Origin: Rhodobacter sp.
GTDB taxonomy: Bacteria; Pseudomonadota; Alphaproteobacteria; Rhodobacterales; Rhodobacteraceae
Reading direction: 5' to 3'
Length of the DNA stretch: 13,372 nt
NCBI GenBank assembly: GCA_020637595.1
Contig: JACKKE010000022.1
Span: 1-13,372 of the forward strand
Made by a program: the position numbers and the translations under genes
Shown: positions 6,653-13,372 of the stretch, one piece after another
Position numbering within the stretch: the first letter of the stretch is position 1
Layout: every line of letters begins with the position of its first letter
Notes under the pieces: generated by a model
What the model was told of the DNA's origin: nothing
The model's database searches: none
Seen by the model: only the letters and a program-made list of their open reading frames with translations

Positions 6653-8851
6653 CTACTTCAGCCGCAGAGAATTCAGCGCGACCGTAATCGACGAGGCCGA
6701 CATTGCCAAGGCGGCGATCAGGGGCGAGGCCAGACCGACCAGCGCGATCGGCACGGCGATGATGTTGTAGCCGAACGAGACGGTGAAGTTCTCGCGGATC
6801 CGGCGCACGGCACGGACGGCCACGCCCTGCGCCTGCGGGATCGGCGCCAACGACTGGCCCAAGAGCACGATGTCCGACGCAACCCGCGCTGCGTCCAGCG
6901 CCGAGGCCGGCGAGATCGACACATGCGCGGCGGTCAGCGCAACGGTGTCGTTCAGCCCGTCGCCGACCATCAGCACCTTGTGCCCCTGCGCCTGCAGCGC
7001 CTCGATGGCGGCGGCCTTGTCCTGCGGCAGGGCCTCGGCCTGCCAGTCGTCGATGCCCAGACGGCCCGCCAACTCGCCCACCGCCCCCGGCACGTCGCCC
7101 GAGATCAGCAGAACCCGCTTGCCCTGCGCCTTGAAGGCGGCGACGGCCTCGTCAGCGCCTTCGCGCAGGCGATCGGCAAAGGCGACGGCGCGCGGCGCGC
7201 GCGGTCCCACCGCCAGATAGGCCGCGGTCACGTCGAGGGCGTCGGCGCCGACCCAGTTCGCCCGTCCCAGACGCACGCGCTGGCCCTGCCAGCTTGCCTG
7301 CACCCCGTGGCCAGGAACCTCGGCCACGTCCTCGAGCCGGGCGGGAATGATACCTTGGGCCCGCGCCGCCTCGGCCAAGGCGCGCGCCAGCGGATGCGAC
7401 GAGGCCGCCCCCAGCGCCGCGGCGATTTCCAGCTCGTCCCGCGGCAGATCGCCCAGGTTCACCGGCTCGGGCGTGCCCATCGTCAGAGTGCCGGTCTTGT
7501 CGAACACGACGGTGTCGACCTCGGCCAGTCGCTCCAGCGCCGAGCCGTCCTTGATCAACAGCCCCGCCCGAAACAGCTTGCCCGAGGCGGCAGTCACCAC
7601 CGCCGGCACGGCGAGGCCCAGCGCACAGGGGCAGGTGATGATCAGCGTCGCAGCGGCGATGTTGATCGCGTGCCGCGCGTCGCCACCGGTGATCCACATC
7701 CAGACGACAAAAGCGCCAAAGGCCATCAGATGAACCGAGGGCGAATAGAGCCGCGCCGCGCGTTCGGCCAGCGTCGTGTATTTGTTGCGCGCGTTCTCGG
7801 CCACGGCGACCAGATCGGCCATCCGGTGCAGCGAGCTGTCCTTGCCGGCCGCCGTCACCTGCACGGTCAGCGGGCCGGTCAGGTTGACGGCACCAGCGGT
7901 CACCACCGCATCGGGGCCGGTGAAGACCGGCAGCGTCTCGCCGGTCAGCAGCGAGCGATCCAGTTCCGACTGGCCAGCGACGACGACACCATCAACCGGA
8001 ATCCGCCCGCCCGGGCGCACCAGAACCAGATCGCCAACCTTGAGCTGCGCGACCGGCACGGTTTCTTCCTCGCCGCCGTGGATGCGGATCGCGCGCGGCA
8101 CCTCCAGCGCGGCCAGTTCCTGCGCGGCCGAGCGCGCCACGGCGCGAGTGCGGAAGTCCAGATACCGGCCTGCCAGCAGGAAGAAGGTCAGCATCACCGC
8201 CGCGTCGAAATACGCGTGGCGACCGCTGTTGAAGGTCTCATAGAGCGAGATCGCAGTGGCCAGGACGATCGCCAGCGAGATCGGGAAATCCATGTCCAGC
8301 CGGCGTGCCTTGACCCCGGCCCAGGCCTTGCGAAAGAACGGCTGGCCGGAAAACGCCACCGTCGGGATGGCAATCACCGCGGAAATCAGGTGGAACAGGT
8401 CGCGCGTCGCATCCGTCGCCCCCGACCAGACTGCGACCGACAGCAGCATGATGTTCATCATGCTGAACCCCGCCACACCCAGCCGCATCAGCAGGTCGCG
8501 GCCCTGCTTGTCGGTTTCGGTCATGCTCAGCGTGCCGGGATCGAGTTCGAACGCCGGATAGCCCAGCTGCTTCAACCGGTCGGCCACCATCTGCGCGGTA
8601 ATGCCCGCCTCGGCATCGACCGATACCCGGCGCAGCGTCAGGTTCAGCCGGGCACTCTTGATGCCCGGCATCTTTTCAAGGTCGCTTTCGACGGTCTGGA
8701 TGCAGACCGCGCAATGCGCGTCCGGCACCGACAGCATGATCCGCGCGCCCTTTTCGGCCGCCGCGGCCTGCGCCCGTTCGATCGCCGAAGGCGTCGCGAT
8801 GCAGGCCGGGCAAGCGGAAATGGACGGTGTCGGTTCCATCGTGTCGGTCAT
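6653..8851 (-). CDS. ccoI: copper-transporting P1B-type ATPase for cbb3 oxidase assembly (CcoI/FixI)
   Basis: This 732-residue inner-membrane ATPase exports copper that is needed for the CuB centre of CcoN. It has an N-terminal CPAC (14-17), a heavy-metal-binding domain with CAVC (47-50), membrane helices from about 125 to 230, actuator loop TGET (303-306), transmembrane copper motif CPC (408-410), phosphorylated Asp451 in DKTGT, the nucleotide-site HP dipeptide (486-487), and hinge GDGLND (630-635). All catalytic elements are present. The C-terminus MSASSITVALNSLRLK is typical. The start at 8851 is preceded by AAGGGG, ten bases after the ccoH stop. Its place in ccoGHIS identifies it as the oxidase-dedicated pump rather than the detoxifying CopA type. 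Confidence 0.96.
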   Translation of the reverse strand: MTDTMEPTPSISACPACIATPSAIERAQAAAAEKGARIMLSVPDAHCAVCIQTVESDLEKMPGIKSARLNLTLRRVSVDAEAGITAQMVADRLKQLGYPAFELDPGTLSMTETDKQGRDLLMRLGVAGFSMMNIMLLSVAVWSGATDATRDLFHLISAVIAIPTVAFSGQPFFRKAWAGVKARRLDMDFPISLAIVLATAISLYETFNSGRHAYFDAAVMLTFFLLAGRYLDFRTRAVARSAAQELAALEVPRAIRIHGGEEETVPVAQLKVGDLVLVRPGGRIPVDGVVVAGQSELDRSLLTGETLPVFTGPDAVVTAGAVNLTGPLTVQVTAAGKDSSLHRMADLVAVAENARNKYTTLAERAARLYSPSVHLMAFGAFVVWMWITGGDARHAINIAAATLIITCPCALGLAVPAVVTAASGKLFRAGLLIKDGSALERLAEVDTVVFDKTGTLTMGTPEPVNLGDLPRDELEIAAALGAASSHPLARALAEAARAQGIIPARLEDVAEVPGHGVQASWQGQRVRLGRANWVGADALDVTAAYLAVGPRAPRAVAFADRLREGADEAVAAFKAQGKRVLLISGDVPGAVGELAGRLGIDDWQAEALPQDKAAAIEALQAQGHKVLMVGDGLNDTVALTAAHVSISPASALDAARVASDIVLLGQSLAPIPQAQGVAVRAVRRIRENFTVSFGYNIIAVPIALVGLASPLIAALAMSASSITVALNSLRLK

Positions 8852-8861
8852 GGCGACCCCT

Positions 8862-9332
8862 TCAACGGCGGTGGATCAGCTCGATCCTTTGGTTGAACTC
8901 GGTGCCGTCGGGCGCAATCGCGGTCAACCGCAGATCCCAGTTGCCATAGTCGACATCGACCGGCGCGACGAAGGCCCCGTCGCGATAGCTGAACTCGGGC
9001 GACATGTCCTCGCGTTCGGTGGTCGGCCGGCCGAGGATGCCCGAGATCGAGGCCACCTGGGCCGGCGCGCCGTCGGCGCCGGTGATCCACACGGTCAGCG
9101 TGCCGCCCCGCATCTCGGCATCGGTCTGCCAACCCAGCCGTCGCTGATCGGCCAGGCGTTGGTTGAACCCCTGGCTGGCGACGTAGGAGTTGCGCACCTC
9201 AAGACCCGGGAAGGTCTCGACGGCGAACCAGGCCATCACCACGTTGACCGCGATGATGATCCCGAAGGCCGTCACCGTGATTGCCAGGACCATCCGGCCC
9301 GTCAATTCACGCGGCGTCGAGCCCGCCATCAT
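8862..9332 (-). CDS. ccoH: cbb3 oxidase assembly protein CcoH (FixH)
   Basis: This 156-residue membrane-anchored protein has a short cytoplasmic N-terminus, one hydrophobic helix (about 14-36) and a periplasmic domain. The segment VASQGFNQRLADQRRLGW (51-68) is the FixH signature, and NWDLRLTA (131-138) closes the beta-domain. In related bacteria CcoH interacts with CcoN and stays with the assembled oxidase; its exact chemistry is not settled. Two adjacent ATG codons are possible starts: 9332, which gives an ATGA overlap with the ccoG stop, or 9329. A purine-rich GGGAGGGGG stretch precedes both. Translation is probably coupled to ccoG. Confidence 0.93.
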   Translation of the reverse strand: MMAGSTPRELTGRMVLAITVTAFGIIIAVNVVMAWFAVETFPGLEVRNSYVASQGFNQRLADQRRLGWQTDAEMRGGTLTVWITGADGAPAQVASISGILGRPTTEREDMSPEFSYRDGAFVAPVDVDYGNWDLRLTAIAPDGTEFNQRIELIHRR

Positions 9333-10756
9333 TGCCCCCTCCCGTTGAACACCGTGTCGCGATAGTCGCGGGTCGCCTCGCCCTGGATCGAGACCCAGAT
9401 CCGGACCGGCGTCGACCGGGCGTTGCCCTCGTCGGTGCCGGGCGCGGCGGTCAGATAAACGCGCTGGTTCAGCTGCTCGTCCGGGCCGACCAGAACCACC
9501 TGACCCTCGACACCCTCCATCGACAGGGCGATGTCCGGGTGATCGACGACCGACAACTCGAACTCGCGCGCTTCGGCGTTCATGTTGCGCAGACGGATGT
9601 CATAGGCGTTGCGGACCGAGCCATCGCCCAGCACGACATGGGTCGGGTTGCGGACCGGTGCGATCGACATGTCGATGTCGGTGCGCAGGAACAGCGCGAC
9701 CAGCAGGCCCAGACCGATGCCCCCCCAGATCGTCGTGTAGACGATGGTCCGCGGACGGAAGACGTGCTTCCAGATCGACTTGGGCGCATTGCCCGAACGT
9801 TCGCGCGATTCGTCGGTCAACGCCATGTAACCGATGAGGCCGCGCGGCTTGCCGATCTTGTCCATGATGTCGTTGCAGGCGTCGATACACAGGCCGCAGG
9901 TGATGCAGGCCAGCTGCTGGCCGTCGCGGATGTCGATCCCCATCGGGCAGACATTGACGCAGGCCATGCAGTCGATGCAATCGCCGTGCGATCCCTCGGC
10001 CTCGCCCTTGCGCTGCTTGCCGCGCGGCTCGCCCCGCCAGTCGCGATAGCTGATGGTGATGGTGTCCTCGTCCATCATCGCGGCCTGAATCCGCGGCCAG
10101 GGGCAGCCGTAGATGCAGACCTGTTCGCGGAAGAAGCCGCCGAAGAGGAAGGTGGTCGCGGTCAGGAAACCGATGGTGCCATAGGCGATCGGGCTGGCCT
10201 GCAGCGTCACCAGATCGCGCAGCAGCGTCGGCGCATCGGTGAAATAGAACACCCAAGCACCGCCCGTCGCCATGCCGATCAGCAACCAGACCAGCCATTT
10301 GGTGCCGTATTTGCGGATCTTCTCGGCGCCCCAAGGCTGACGATAAAGGCGCAGACGCGCGTTGCGGTCGCCCTCGATCCAGCGTTCCACCAGAATATAG
10401 AGGTCGGTCCAGACCGTCTGCGGGCAGGCATAGCCGCACCAGACGCGGCCCAGCGCCGACGTAAACAGGAAAAGCCCGATCCCTGCCATGATCAGGAGCC
10501 CTGCGACGAAATAGAATTCGTGCGGCCAGATCTCGATCATAAAGAAGAAGAAGCGGCGGTTGCCGAGGTCGATCAGAACCGCCTGATCGGGCAGGTTCGG
10601 GCCGCGGTCCCAGCGAATCCAGGGCGTCAGATAGTAGATGCCCAGCGTGAACGCCATCAGCCACCACTTGAGCGTGCGGAACGCGCCATAGACGCGGCGC
10701 GGGAATACCGGCTCTCGGGCTTGATAAAGCTGCGGGGTTTCTTCGGACGAACTCAC
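9329..10756 (-). CDS. ccoG: cbb3 oxidase assembly iron-sulfur protein CcoG (FixG/RdxB), cupric reductase
   Basis: This 475-residue polytopic membrane protein has helices near 31-46, 80-100, 153-171, 188-208 and 338-357. Two ferredoxin-type [4Fe-4S] motifs are complete: C260/C263/C266/C270-P and C284/C287/C290/C294. Two further CxxxCP motifs, C107-GYA-C111-P and C214-IYG-C218-P, match the copper-contact cysteines of the family. The C-terminal third (about 360-470) is the Ig-like FixG domain. Known CcoG proteins reduce Cu(II) to Cu(I) for delivery to the oxidase. The GTG at 10756 is chosen over an ATG at 10828 because AAGGAG lies seven bases upstream and the ATG would lie inside the FNR box. 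It is the first gene of ccoGHIS. Confidence 0.95.
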   Translation of the reverse strand: MSSSEETPQLYQAREPVFPRRVYGAFRTLKWWLMAFTLGIYYLTPWIRWDRGPNLPDQAVLIDLGNRRFFFFMIEIWPHEFYFVAGLLIMAGIGLFLFTSALGRVWCGYACPQTVWTDLYILVERWIEGDRNARLRLYRQPWGAEKIRKYGTKWLVWLLIGMATGGAWVFYFTDAPTLLRDLVTLQASPIAYGTIGFLTATTFLFGGFFREQVCIYGCPWPRIQAAMMDEDTITISYRDWRGEPRGKQRKGEAEGSHGDCIDCMACVNVCPMGIDIRDGQQLACITCGLCIDACNDIMDKIGKPRGLIGYMALTDESRERSGNAPKSIWKHVFRPRTIVYTTIWGGIGLGLLVALFLRTDIDMSIAPVRNPTHVVLGDGSVRNAYDIRLRNMNAEAREFELSVVDHPDIALSMEGVEGQVVLVGPDEQLNQRVYLTAAPGTDEGNARSTPVRIWVSIQGEATRDYRDTVFNGRGQ

Positions 10757-10763
10757 GGAATCG

Positions 10764-10769
10764 CTCCTT
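10764..10769 (-). promoter_or_regulatory. ribosome binding site that fixes the GTG start of ccoG
   Basis: On the - strand AAGGAG lies seven bases before GTG (10754-10756). No comparable site precedes the upstream ATG at 10826-10828, so the first 24 codons of the longer reading frame are leader sequence. Confidence 0.8.
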
Positions 10770-10814
10770 ATCGCTGGCCTGCAGCGTCCATCGCACGGGC
10801 CGGGCACGCCAGCC

Positions 10815-10828
10815 TTGACCTGAATCAA
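10815..10828. promoter_or_regulatory. FNR-family (FnrP/FnrL) binding site in the ccoP-ccoG gap
   Basis: The + strand reads TTGAC-CTGA-ATCAA, nine of ten matches to the FNR consensus TTGAT-N4-ATCAA. Its centre (10821.5) is about 65 bases upstream of the ccoG start. If it acts as a class II site at -41.5, ccoG transcription would begin near 10780. FnrP and FnrL are known to activate cbb3 oxidase genes at low oxygen in Paracoccus and Rhodobacter. Being nearly palindromic, the site could also drive + strand transcription starting near 10863, where a strong hairpin begins. Confidence 0.8.
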
Positions 10829-10861
10829 TAATCAGTATCGCGAAAACGGGTTAACTGTGGC

Positions 10862-10899
10862 AAAGGCGCGCACCGGTGGGACTTACCGGGCGCGCCTTT
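10862..10899. repeat. long inverted repeat (hairpin 1) in the ccoP-ccoG gap
   Basis: AAAGGCGCGC (10862-10871) pairs with GCGCGCCTTT (10890-10899). After a one-base bulge (A10872), CCGGT (10873-10877) pairs with ACCGG (10885-10889) over the 7-base loop GGGACTT. This makes a 15-bp stem. It has T3 after it and A3 before it, so it could weakly terminate in either direction. It is also the first structured element of the candidate + strand RNA. Confidence 0.7.
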
Positions 10900-10913
10900 C
10901 GTGTTATCTAGGA

Positions 10914-10961
10914 CTGCACCGGCACCCGGGAAACGCGCGAACAGGAACGGGGCCGGTGCAG
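10914..10961. repeat. inverted repeat (hairpin 2) in the ccoP-ccoG gap
   Basis: CTGCACCGGC (10914-10923) pairs with GCCGGTGCAG (10952-10961), a perfect 10-bp stem enclosing 28 bases. It lies between hairpin 1 and the terminator-like hairpin 3. No protein-binding consensus is recognised in the arms. Confidence 0.55.
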
Positions 10962-10964
10962 CCA

Positions 10965-11000
10965 CTGGCGCGCCGGTTTCCCGGCGCGCCAGATTCTTTT
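10965..11000 (+). terminator. intrinsic terminator (hairpin 3), T tract on the + strand
   Basis: CTGGCGCGCCGG (10965-10976) pairs perfectly with CCGGCGCGCCAG (10981-10992) over the loop TTTC. It is followed by ATTCTTTT (10993-11000). On the + strand this is a canonical terminator. On the - strand, just past the ccoP stop (11005-11007), the same stem is followed by TGGCTGC without a T run, so it would block ccoP read-through only by its stem. Confidence 0.75.
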
Positions 11001-11004
11001 CAGC

Positions 11005-11874
11005 TTATTGACCGCCGCCCAGCTGGTGGACGTAGACGGCAACCGCACGGACCTGCGCTTCGCTCAGACGGTTGGTAAAGCCCGGCATGATGCCGAAGTG
11101 GGCGTTGTTGACCGTGGCGCGGATGTCCGCTTCGGTCCCGCCATAGAGCCAGATCGCGTTGTTCAGCGCCGGCGCACCCGAATAGATGTCGCCTTCGCCG
11201 TCAATGCCGTGGCACGACGAACAGTTGTAGTCGAAGACCTCGGCACCGGCGGCCGCCAGGGTCGCGTCATGCGGCTGGCCCGAGATGTTCAGGACGTGGT
11301 TCACGACCTGGTCGATCTCTTCGGGGGTCAGCAGTTCATCACGGCCAAAGGACGGCATTTCCGACCAGCGGGCATCCGGGAACTCGTCGTTGCGGATACC
11401 ATAGGTGACGGTCGTCACGATGTCGTCCAGCGTGCCGCCCCACATCCACTCGTCGTCGAGCAGGTTGGGGAAGCCCGCGCCGACCACACCCGCCGCACCG
11501 GCGCCGTGGCACTGCGAGCACTGCGCGCGGAACACGGCGGCCCCGGCGTTCACCGCGAAACGCTGCAGTTCAGCGTCGTCGGCAATCGCGTTGAGGTCGG
11601 TCGAGGTCAGACGGTCATACCAGACCTGGTTCGCCTGGTCGGCCGCGGTGATCTCGGCCTCGACGTCGCCGCGCGACGAATAGCCCAGGATCCCGGTGGT
11701 GGCGCTGTGGACCAGCGGCCAGGCCGGATAGAAGATCATGTAGATCCCCGACCAGATGATGCAGGCATAGAAGATCCACAGCCACCAGCGCGGCAGCGGG
11801 TTGTCGAATTCTTCAATGCCATCCCAGGAGTGGCCCGTGGTCGGCTTGTCGTGCTTTTTGTTCGGTGCGGCCAT
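11005..11874 (-). CDS. ccoP: cbb3-type cytochrome c oxidase subunit III, diheme cytochrome c (CcoP)
   Basis: This 289-residue subunit carries electrons from soluble or membrane cytochrome c towards CcoO and CcoN. A cytoplasmic N-terminus containing DGIEEFDNPLPRWW leads to one membrane helix (about 31-50) and two periplasmic cytochrome c domains. The heme sites are C119-SQ-C122-H123 with probable axial Met173 (EMPSFG), and C218-SS-C221-H222 with Met263 (IMPGF). The start at 11874 is chosen because MAAPNKKHDK is the family-like N-terminus and lies one base after the ccoQ stop; an upstream ATG at 11949 would overlap ccoQ. Length and motifs are normal. Confidence 0.97.
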   Translation of the reverse strand: MAAPNKKHDKPTTGHSWDGIEEFDNPLPRWWLWIFYACIIWSGIYMIFYPAWPLVHSATTGILGYSSRGDVEAEITAADQANQVWYDRLTSTDLNAIADDAELQRFAVNAGAAVFRAQCSQCHGAGAAGVVGAGFPNLLDDEWMWGGTLDDIVTTVTYGIRNDEFPDARWSEMPSFGRDELLTPEEIDQVVNHVLNISGQPHDATLAAAGAEVFDYNCSSCHGIDGEGDIYSGAPALNNAIWLYGGTEADIRATVNNAHFGIMPGFTNRLSEAQVRAVAVYVHQLGGGQ

Positions 11875-11875
11875 C

Positions 11876-12094
11876 TCAATGTGCCCCCTGGCTGCGACCC
11901 AGGTTCTGGGACGGGGCCGAAGCCCCCTCCCGAACCGGACGGTCGTCATTGCGGAAGATACTCGACGCAGCGTCGTCCTGCAGCTTGCGGCTGCCCGGGC
12001 GGAAGGCCCAGACGACGATGCCGACGAAGAAGAGTGTCATGAACAGCAGATACCAGCTGTCGGCAAACACTCGCAGGAGCGTATAGGTTTCCAT
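11876..12094 (-). CDS. ccoQ: cbb3-type oxidase subunit IV CcoQ
   Basis: This is a 72-residue membrane protein with one hydrophobic segment (about 13-31) followed by FRPGSRK, the typical basic boundary of CcoQ/FixQ. The family stabilises the complex, helping CcoP associate with CcoNO. It begins 11 bases after the ccoO stop, behind AGGAGG (12101-12106, - strand) that overlaps that stop. At 72 residues it is longer than many CcoQ proteins (about 50-60). The extra length is a polar tail of about 35 residues. Position and helix make the assignment firm despite low sequence conservation. Confidence 0.9.
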   Translation of the reverse strand: METYTLLRVFADSWYLLFMTLFFVGIVVWAFRPGSRKLQDDAASSIFRNDDRPVREGASAPSQNLGRSQGAH

Positions 12095-12105
12095 TACGCC
12101 CCTCC

Positions 12106-12831
12106 TCAGCGGCTCGCGTCGCGGACGAAGGTGCTGCGGTCGACCAGAGTCCCGATCATCTGCATATACGAGATCAGCGCATCCATCTCGGTCAGCTCGG
12201 GCTGGCCGTCGAAGTTCCGCGTCTGAGCATCGTGATACCGCTCGAGCAGCGCCGCGTGATCGGCCTCGGGATCCGCCTGGGCGGTGAAGTCGTCATGGGC
12301 CGCAGCGATCATATCGTCGGTGTAGGGCACACCGAGCAGACGATAGGTGCTCATCAGGTCGGTGATATACCGGCCGTCGATCGGGCGGTGCAGCAGGTAG
12401 CCATAGGTCGGCATCACCGATTCCGGCACCACGTCCCGCGGGTTGGTCATGTGCGCGACGTGCCATTCGTCGGAATAGCGGCCGCCCAGACGGGCCAGGT
12501 CCGGCCCGGTGCGCTTGGAGCCCCACTGGAACGGGTGGTCATACATCGACTCCGCCGCCAGCGAGTAGGGGCCGTAACGCTCGACCTCGTCGCGCATCGG
12601 GCGAACCATCTGGCTGTGGCAGACATAGCACCCTTCGCGCACGTAGATCTCGCGGCCTGCGAGTTCCAGCGGCGAGTAGGGACGCATGCCCTCGACCTCT
12701 TCGATCGTGTTCTCAAGGTAGAACAGAGGCACGATCTGCACGAGGCCACCGATGGTCACCACCAGGAAGCTGAGGACCAGCAGCAGGGTGGCGTGGGTTT
12801 CGATTTTCTTGTGGTGATCGAGAATAGCCAT
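12106..12831 (-). CDS. ccoO: cbb3-type cytochrome c oxidase subunit II, monoheme cytochrome c (CcoO)
   Basis: This 241-residue subunit has an N-terminal membrane anchor (about 15-38) and a periplasmic monoheme cytochrome c domain. The heme site is C68-YV-C71-H72, with Met140 (ESVMPTYGYL) as probable axial ligand. EGCYVCHSQMVRP, GPDLARLGGRYSDEWH and ALISYMQMIGT are hallmark CcoO segments. It passes electrons from CcoP to the heme-copper centre in CcoN. The ATG at 12831 has GGAGGG just upstream and begins 12 bases after the ccoN stop. The gene is complete. Confidence 0.97.
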   Translation of the reverse strand: MAILDHHKKIETHATLLLVLSFLVVTIGGLVQIVPLFYLENTIEEVEGMRPYSPLELAGREIYVREGCYVCHSQMVRPMRDEVERYGPYSLAAESMYDHPFQWGSKRTGPDLARLGGRYSDEWHVAHMTNPRDVVPESVMPTYGYLLHRPIDGRYITDLMSTYRLLGVPYTDDMIAAAHDDFTAQADPEADHAALLERYHDAQTRNFDGQPELTEMDALISYMQMIGTLVDRSTFVRDASR

Positions 12832-12843
12832 TTCACCCTCCGC

Positions 12844-13372
12844 TTATTCAGCGGCAACCGCAGCGGCGGCGGGCTTTGCAGCGCCCACTTTCCGCACGGT
12901 CATCCAGAGGTTGTAGCACATGATCAGCGCGCCGGTCAGATACATCAGACCGCCGGTCCCGCGGACCACATACATCGGGAACTTCGCGCCGACGGTGTCA
13001 GCGAACGAGTTGACCAGGAAGCCCTGAGCGTCGACCTGGCGCCACATCAGACCTTCCATGATGCCGGTCACCCACATCGAGGCCGCGTAGAGCACGATCC
13101 CGATCGTGGCCAGCCAGAAGTGCCAGCTCACCAGCGACAGGCTGTAGAGGCGCTCGCGCTTCCACAGTTTCGGCACCAGATAGTAGAGCGCGCCGAAGGT
13201 GATCATGCCGTTCCAGCCCAGCGCACCGGAGTGCACGTGGCCGATGGTCCAGTCGGTGTAGTGGGACAGCGAGTTCACCGCCCGGATCGACATCATCGGA
13301 CCCTCGAAGGTCGACATGCCGTAGAAGCCGACCGAGATGACCATCATGCGGATGATCGGGTCGGTGCGCAGC
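12844..13372 (-). CDS. ccoN: cbb3-type cytochrome c oxidase catalytic subunit I (CcoN), C-terminal part
   Basis: Only the last 176 or so codons lie in the window; the frame runs open through 13372, so the start is outside. The fragment begins LRTDPIIR and carries GHVHSGALGWNG. Its two histidines (codons 13237-13239 and 13231-13233) are the conserved heme b3 and heme b ligands of helix X. Further helices follow (YYLVPKLW, LATIGIVLYAASMW, GGLMYLTGALIMCYNLWM). The protein ends in an alanine-rich tail with a TAA stop. CcoN reduces oxygen to water at its heme b3-CuB site and pumps protons. The ATG at 13347 is internal and is not a real start. Confidence 0.96.
   Translation of the reverse strand, partial: LRTDPIIRMMVISVGFYGMSTFEGPMMSIRAVNSLSHYTDWTIGHVHSGALGWNGMITFGALYYLVPKLWKRERLYSLSLVSWHFWLATIGIVLYAASMWVTGIMEGLMWRQVDAQGFLVNSFADTVGAKFPMYVVRGTGGLMYLTGALIMCYNLWMTVRKVGAAKPAAAAVAAE

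Larger units (their letters stand above)
10863..11000 (+). ncRNA. candidate small RNA divergent from ccoG
   Basis: This is a prediction. A transcript of about 138 bases would begin 41.5 bases right of the FNR-box centre, where TTAACT (10851-10856) lies at a -10 distance. It would fold through three consecutive inverted repeats and end at a 12-bp GC stem followed by ATTCTTTT, present only on the + strand. There is no convincing coding frame inside. The alternative is that these hairpins only shape the 3' end of the ccoNOQP mRNA, which would be complementary to the proposed RNA. Confidence 0.3.

Noticed and set aside
6923..8896. 657-codon open frame on the + strand opposite ccoI and part of ccoH
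   Set aside because: It lies almost wholly antisense to ccoI, which has every P-type ATPase motif. Its translation is rich in Arg, Gln, His and Gly without domains, as expected of a shadow frame in high-GC DNA.
9281..10831. 516-codon open frame on the + strand opposite ccoG
   Set aside because: It is antisense to the iron-sulfur protein gene, has no recognisable motif and has the composition of a GC shadow.
10857..11078. 73-codon + strand frame (GTG start) crossing the ccoP-ccoG gap
   Set aside because: It has no ribosome binding site, runs through all three hairpins and into the antisense of ccoP. The structured-RNA explanation fits better.
11008..12042. 344-codon + strand frame opposite ccoP and ccoQ
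   Set aside because: It is antisense to a complete diheme cytochrome gene, and no family motif is seen.
1..13372. Insertion sequences, CRISPR arrays, tRNA or rRNA genes
   Set aside because: No transposase-like protein, regularly spaced repeats, tRNA cloverleaf or rRNA-like sequence was seen on either strand.

Overview
The window is chromosomal DNA from a high-GC alphaproteobacterium, most likely family Rhodobacteraceae (Paracoccus/Rhodobacter-like). I base this on the protein character of CcoP, CcoO, CcoG and the Fe-type SodB, on the gene order ccoNOQP-ccoGHIS, and on an FNR-type box upstream of ccoG. The genus is an inference from memory of these families; no database was searched.

Left half, + strand (110-5746). 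A six-gene operon runs rightward. It holds a periplasmic type-I substrate-binding protein, two LivG/LivF-type ATPases, two LivH/LivM-type permeases, and an alpha/beta-hydrolase whose GTG start overlaps the livM-like stop. From the first ATPase onward, spacing is 1 base or an overlap of 4-8 bases, so translation is probably coupled. The binding-protein gene is set apart by 132 bases that hold two GC-rich hairpins, a layout expected when the binding protein is made in excess. An 8+8-bp perfect palindrome lies just upstream of the first ribosome binding site. The imported substrate cannot be read from the sequence. The co-translated hydrolase hints at a molecule that is hydrolysed after uptake.

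Right half, - strand (13372 down to 5792). This is the cbb3-type cytochrome c oxidase locus. It has ccoN (C-terminal part only, cut by the window edge), ccoO, ccoQ and ccoP, then a 248-base gap, then the assembly genes ccoG, ccoH, ccoI and ccoS, then sodB. CcoN/O/P form the high-affinity oxidase. CcoG (cupric reductase/ferredoxin-like), CcoI (copper P-type ATPase), CcoH and CcoS supply copper and help assemble it. sodB has its own likely promoter. It converges on the transporter operon at a shared bidirectional terminator (5746-5773).

The most interesting stretch is the ccoP-ccoG gap (10757-11004). A near-perfect FNR box (TTGAC-N4-ATCAA) sits about 60 bases upstream of the ccoG start. On its other side lie three consecutive inverted repeats. 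The last is a 12-bp perfect stem followed by a T-rich tract on the + strand only. The geometry fits a small RNA, possibly oxygen-regulated, transcribed divergently from ccoG and ending beside the ccoP stop. This is a prediction. No mobile element, CRISPR, tRNA or rRNA was seen.
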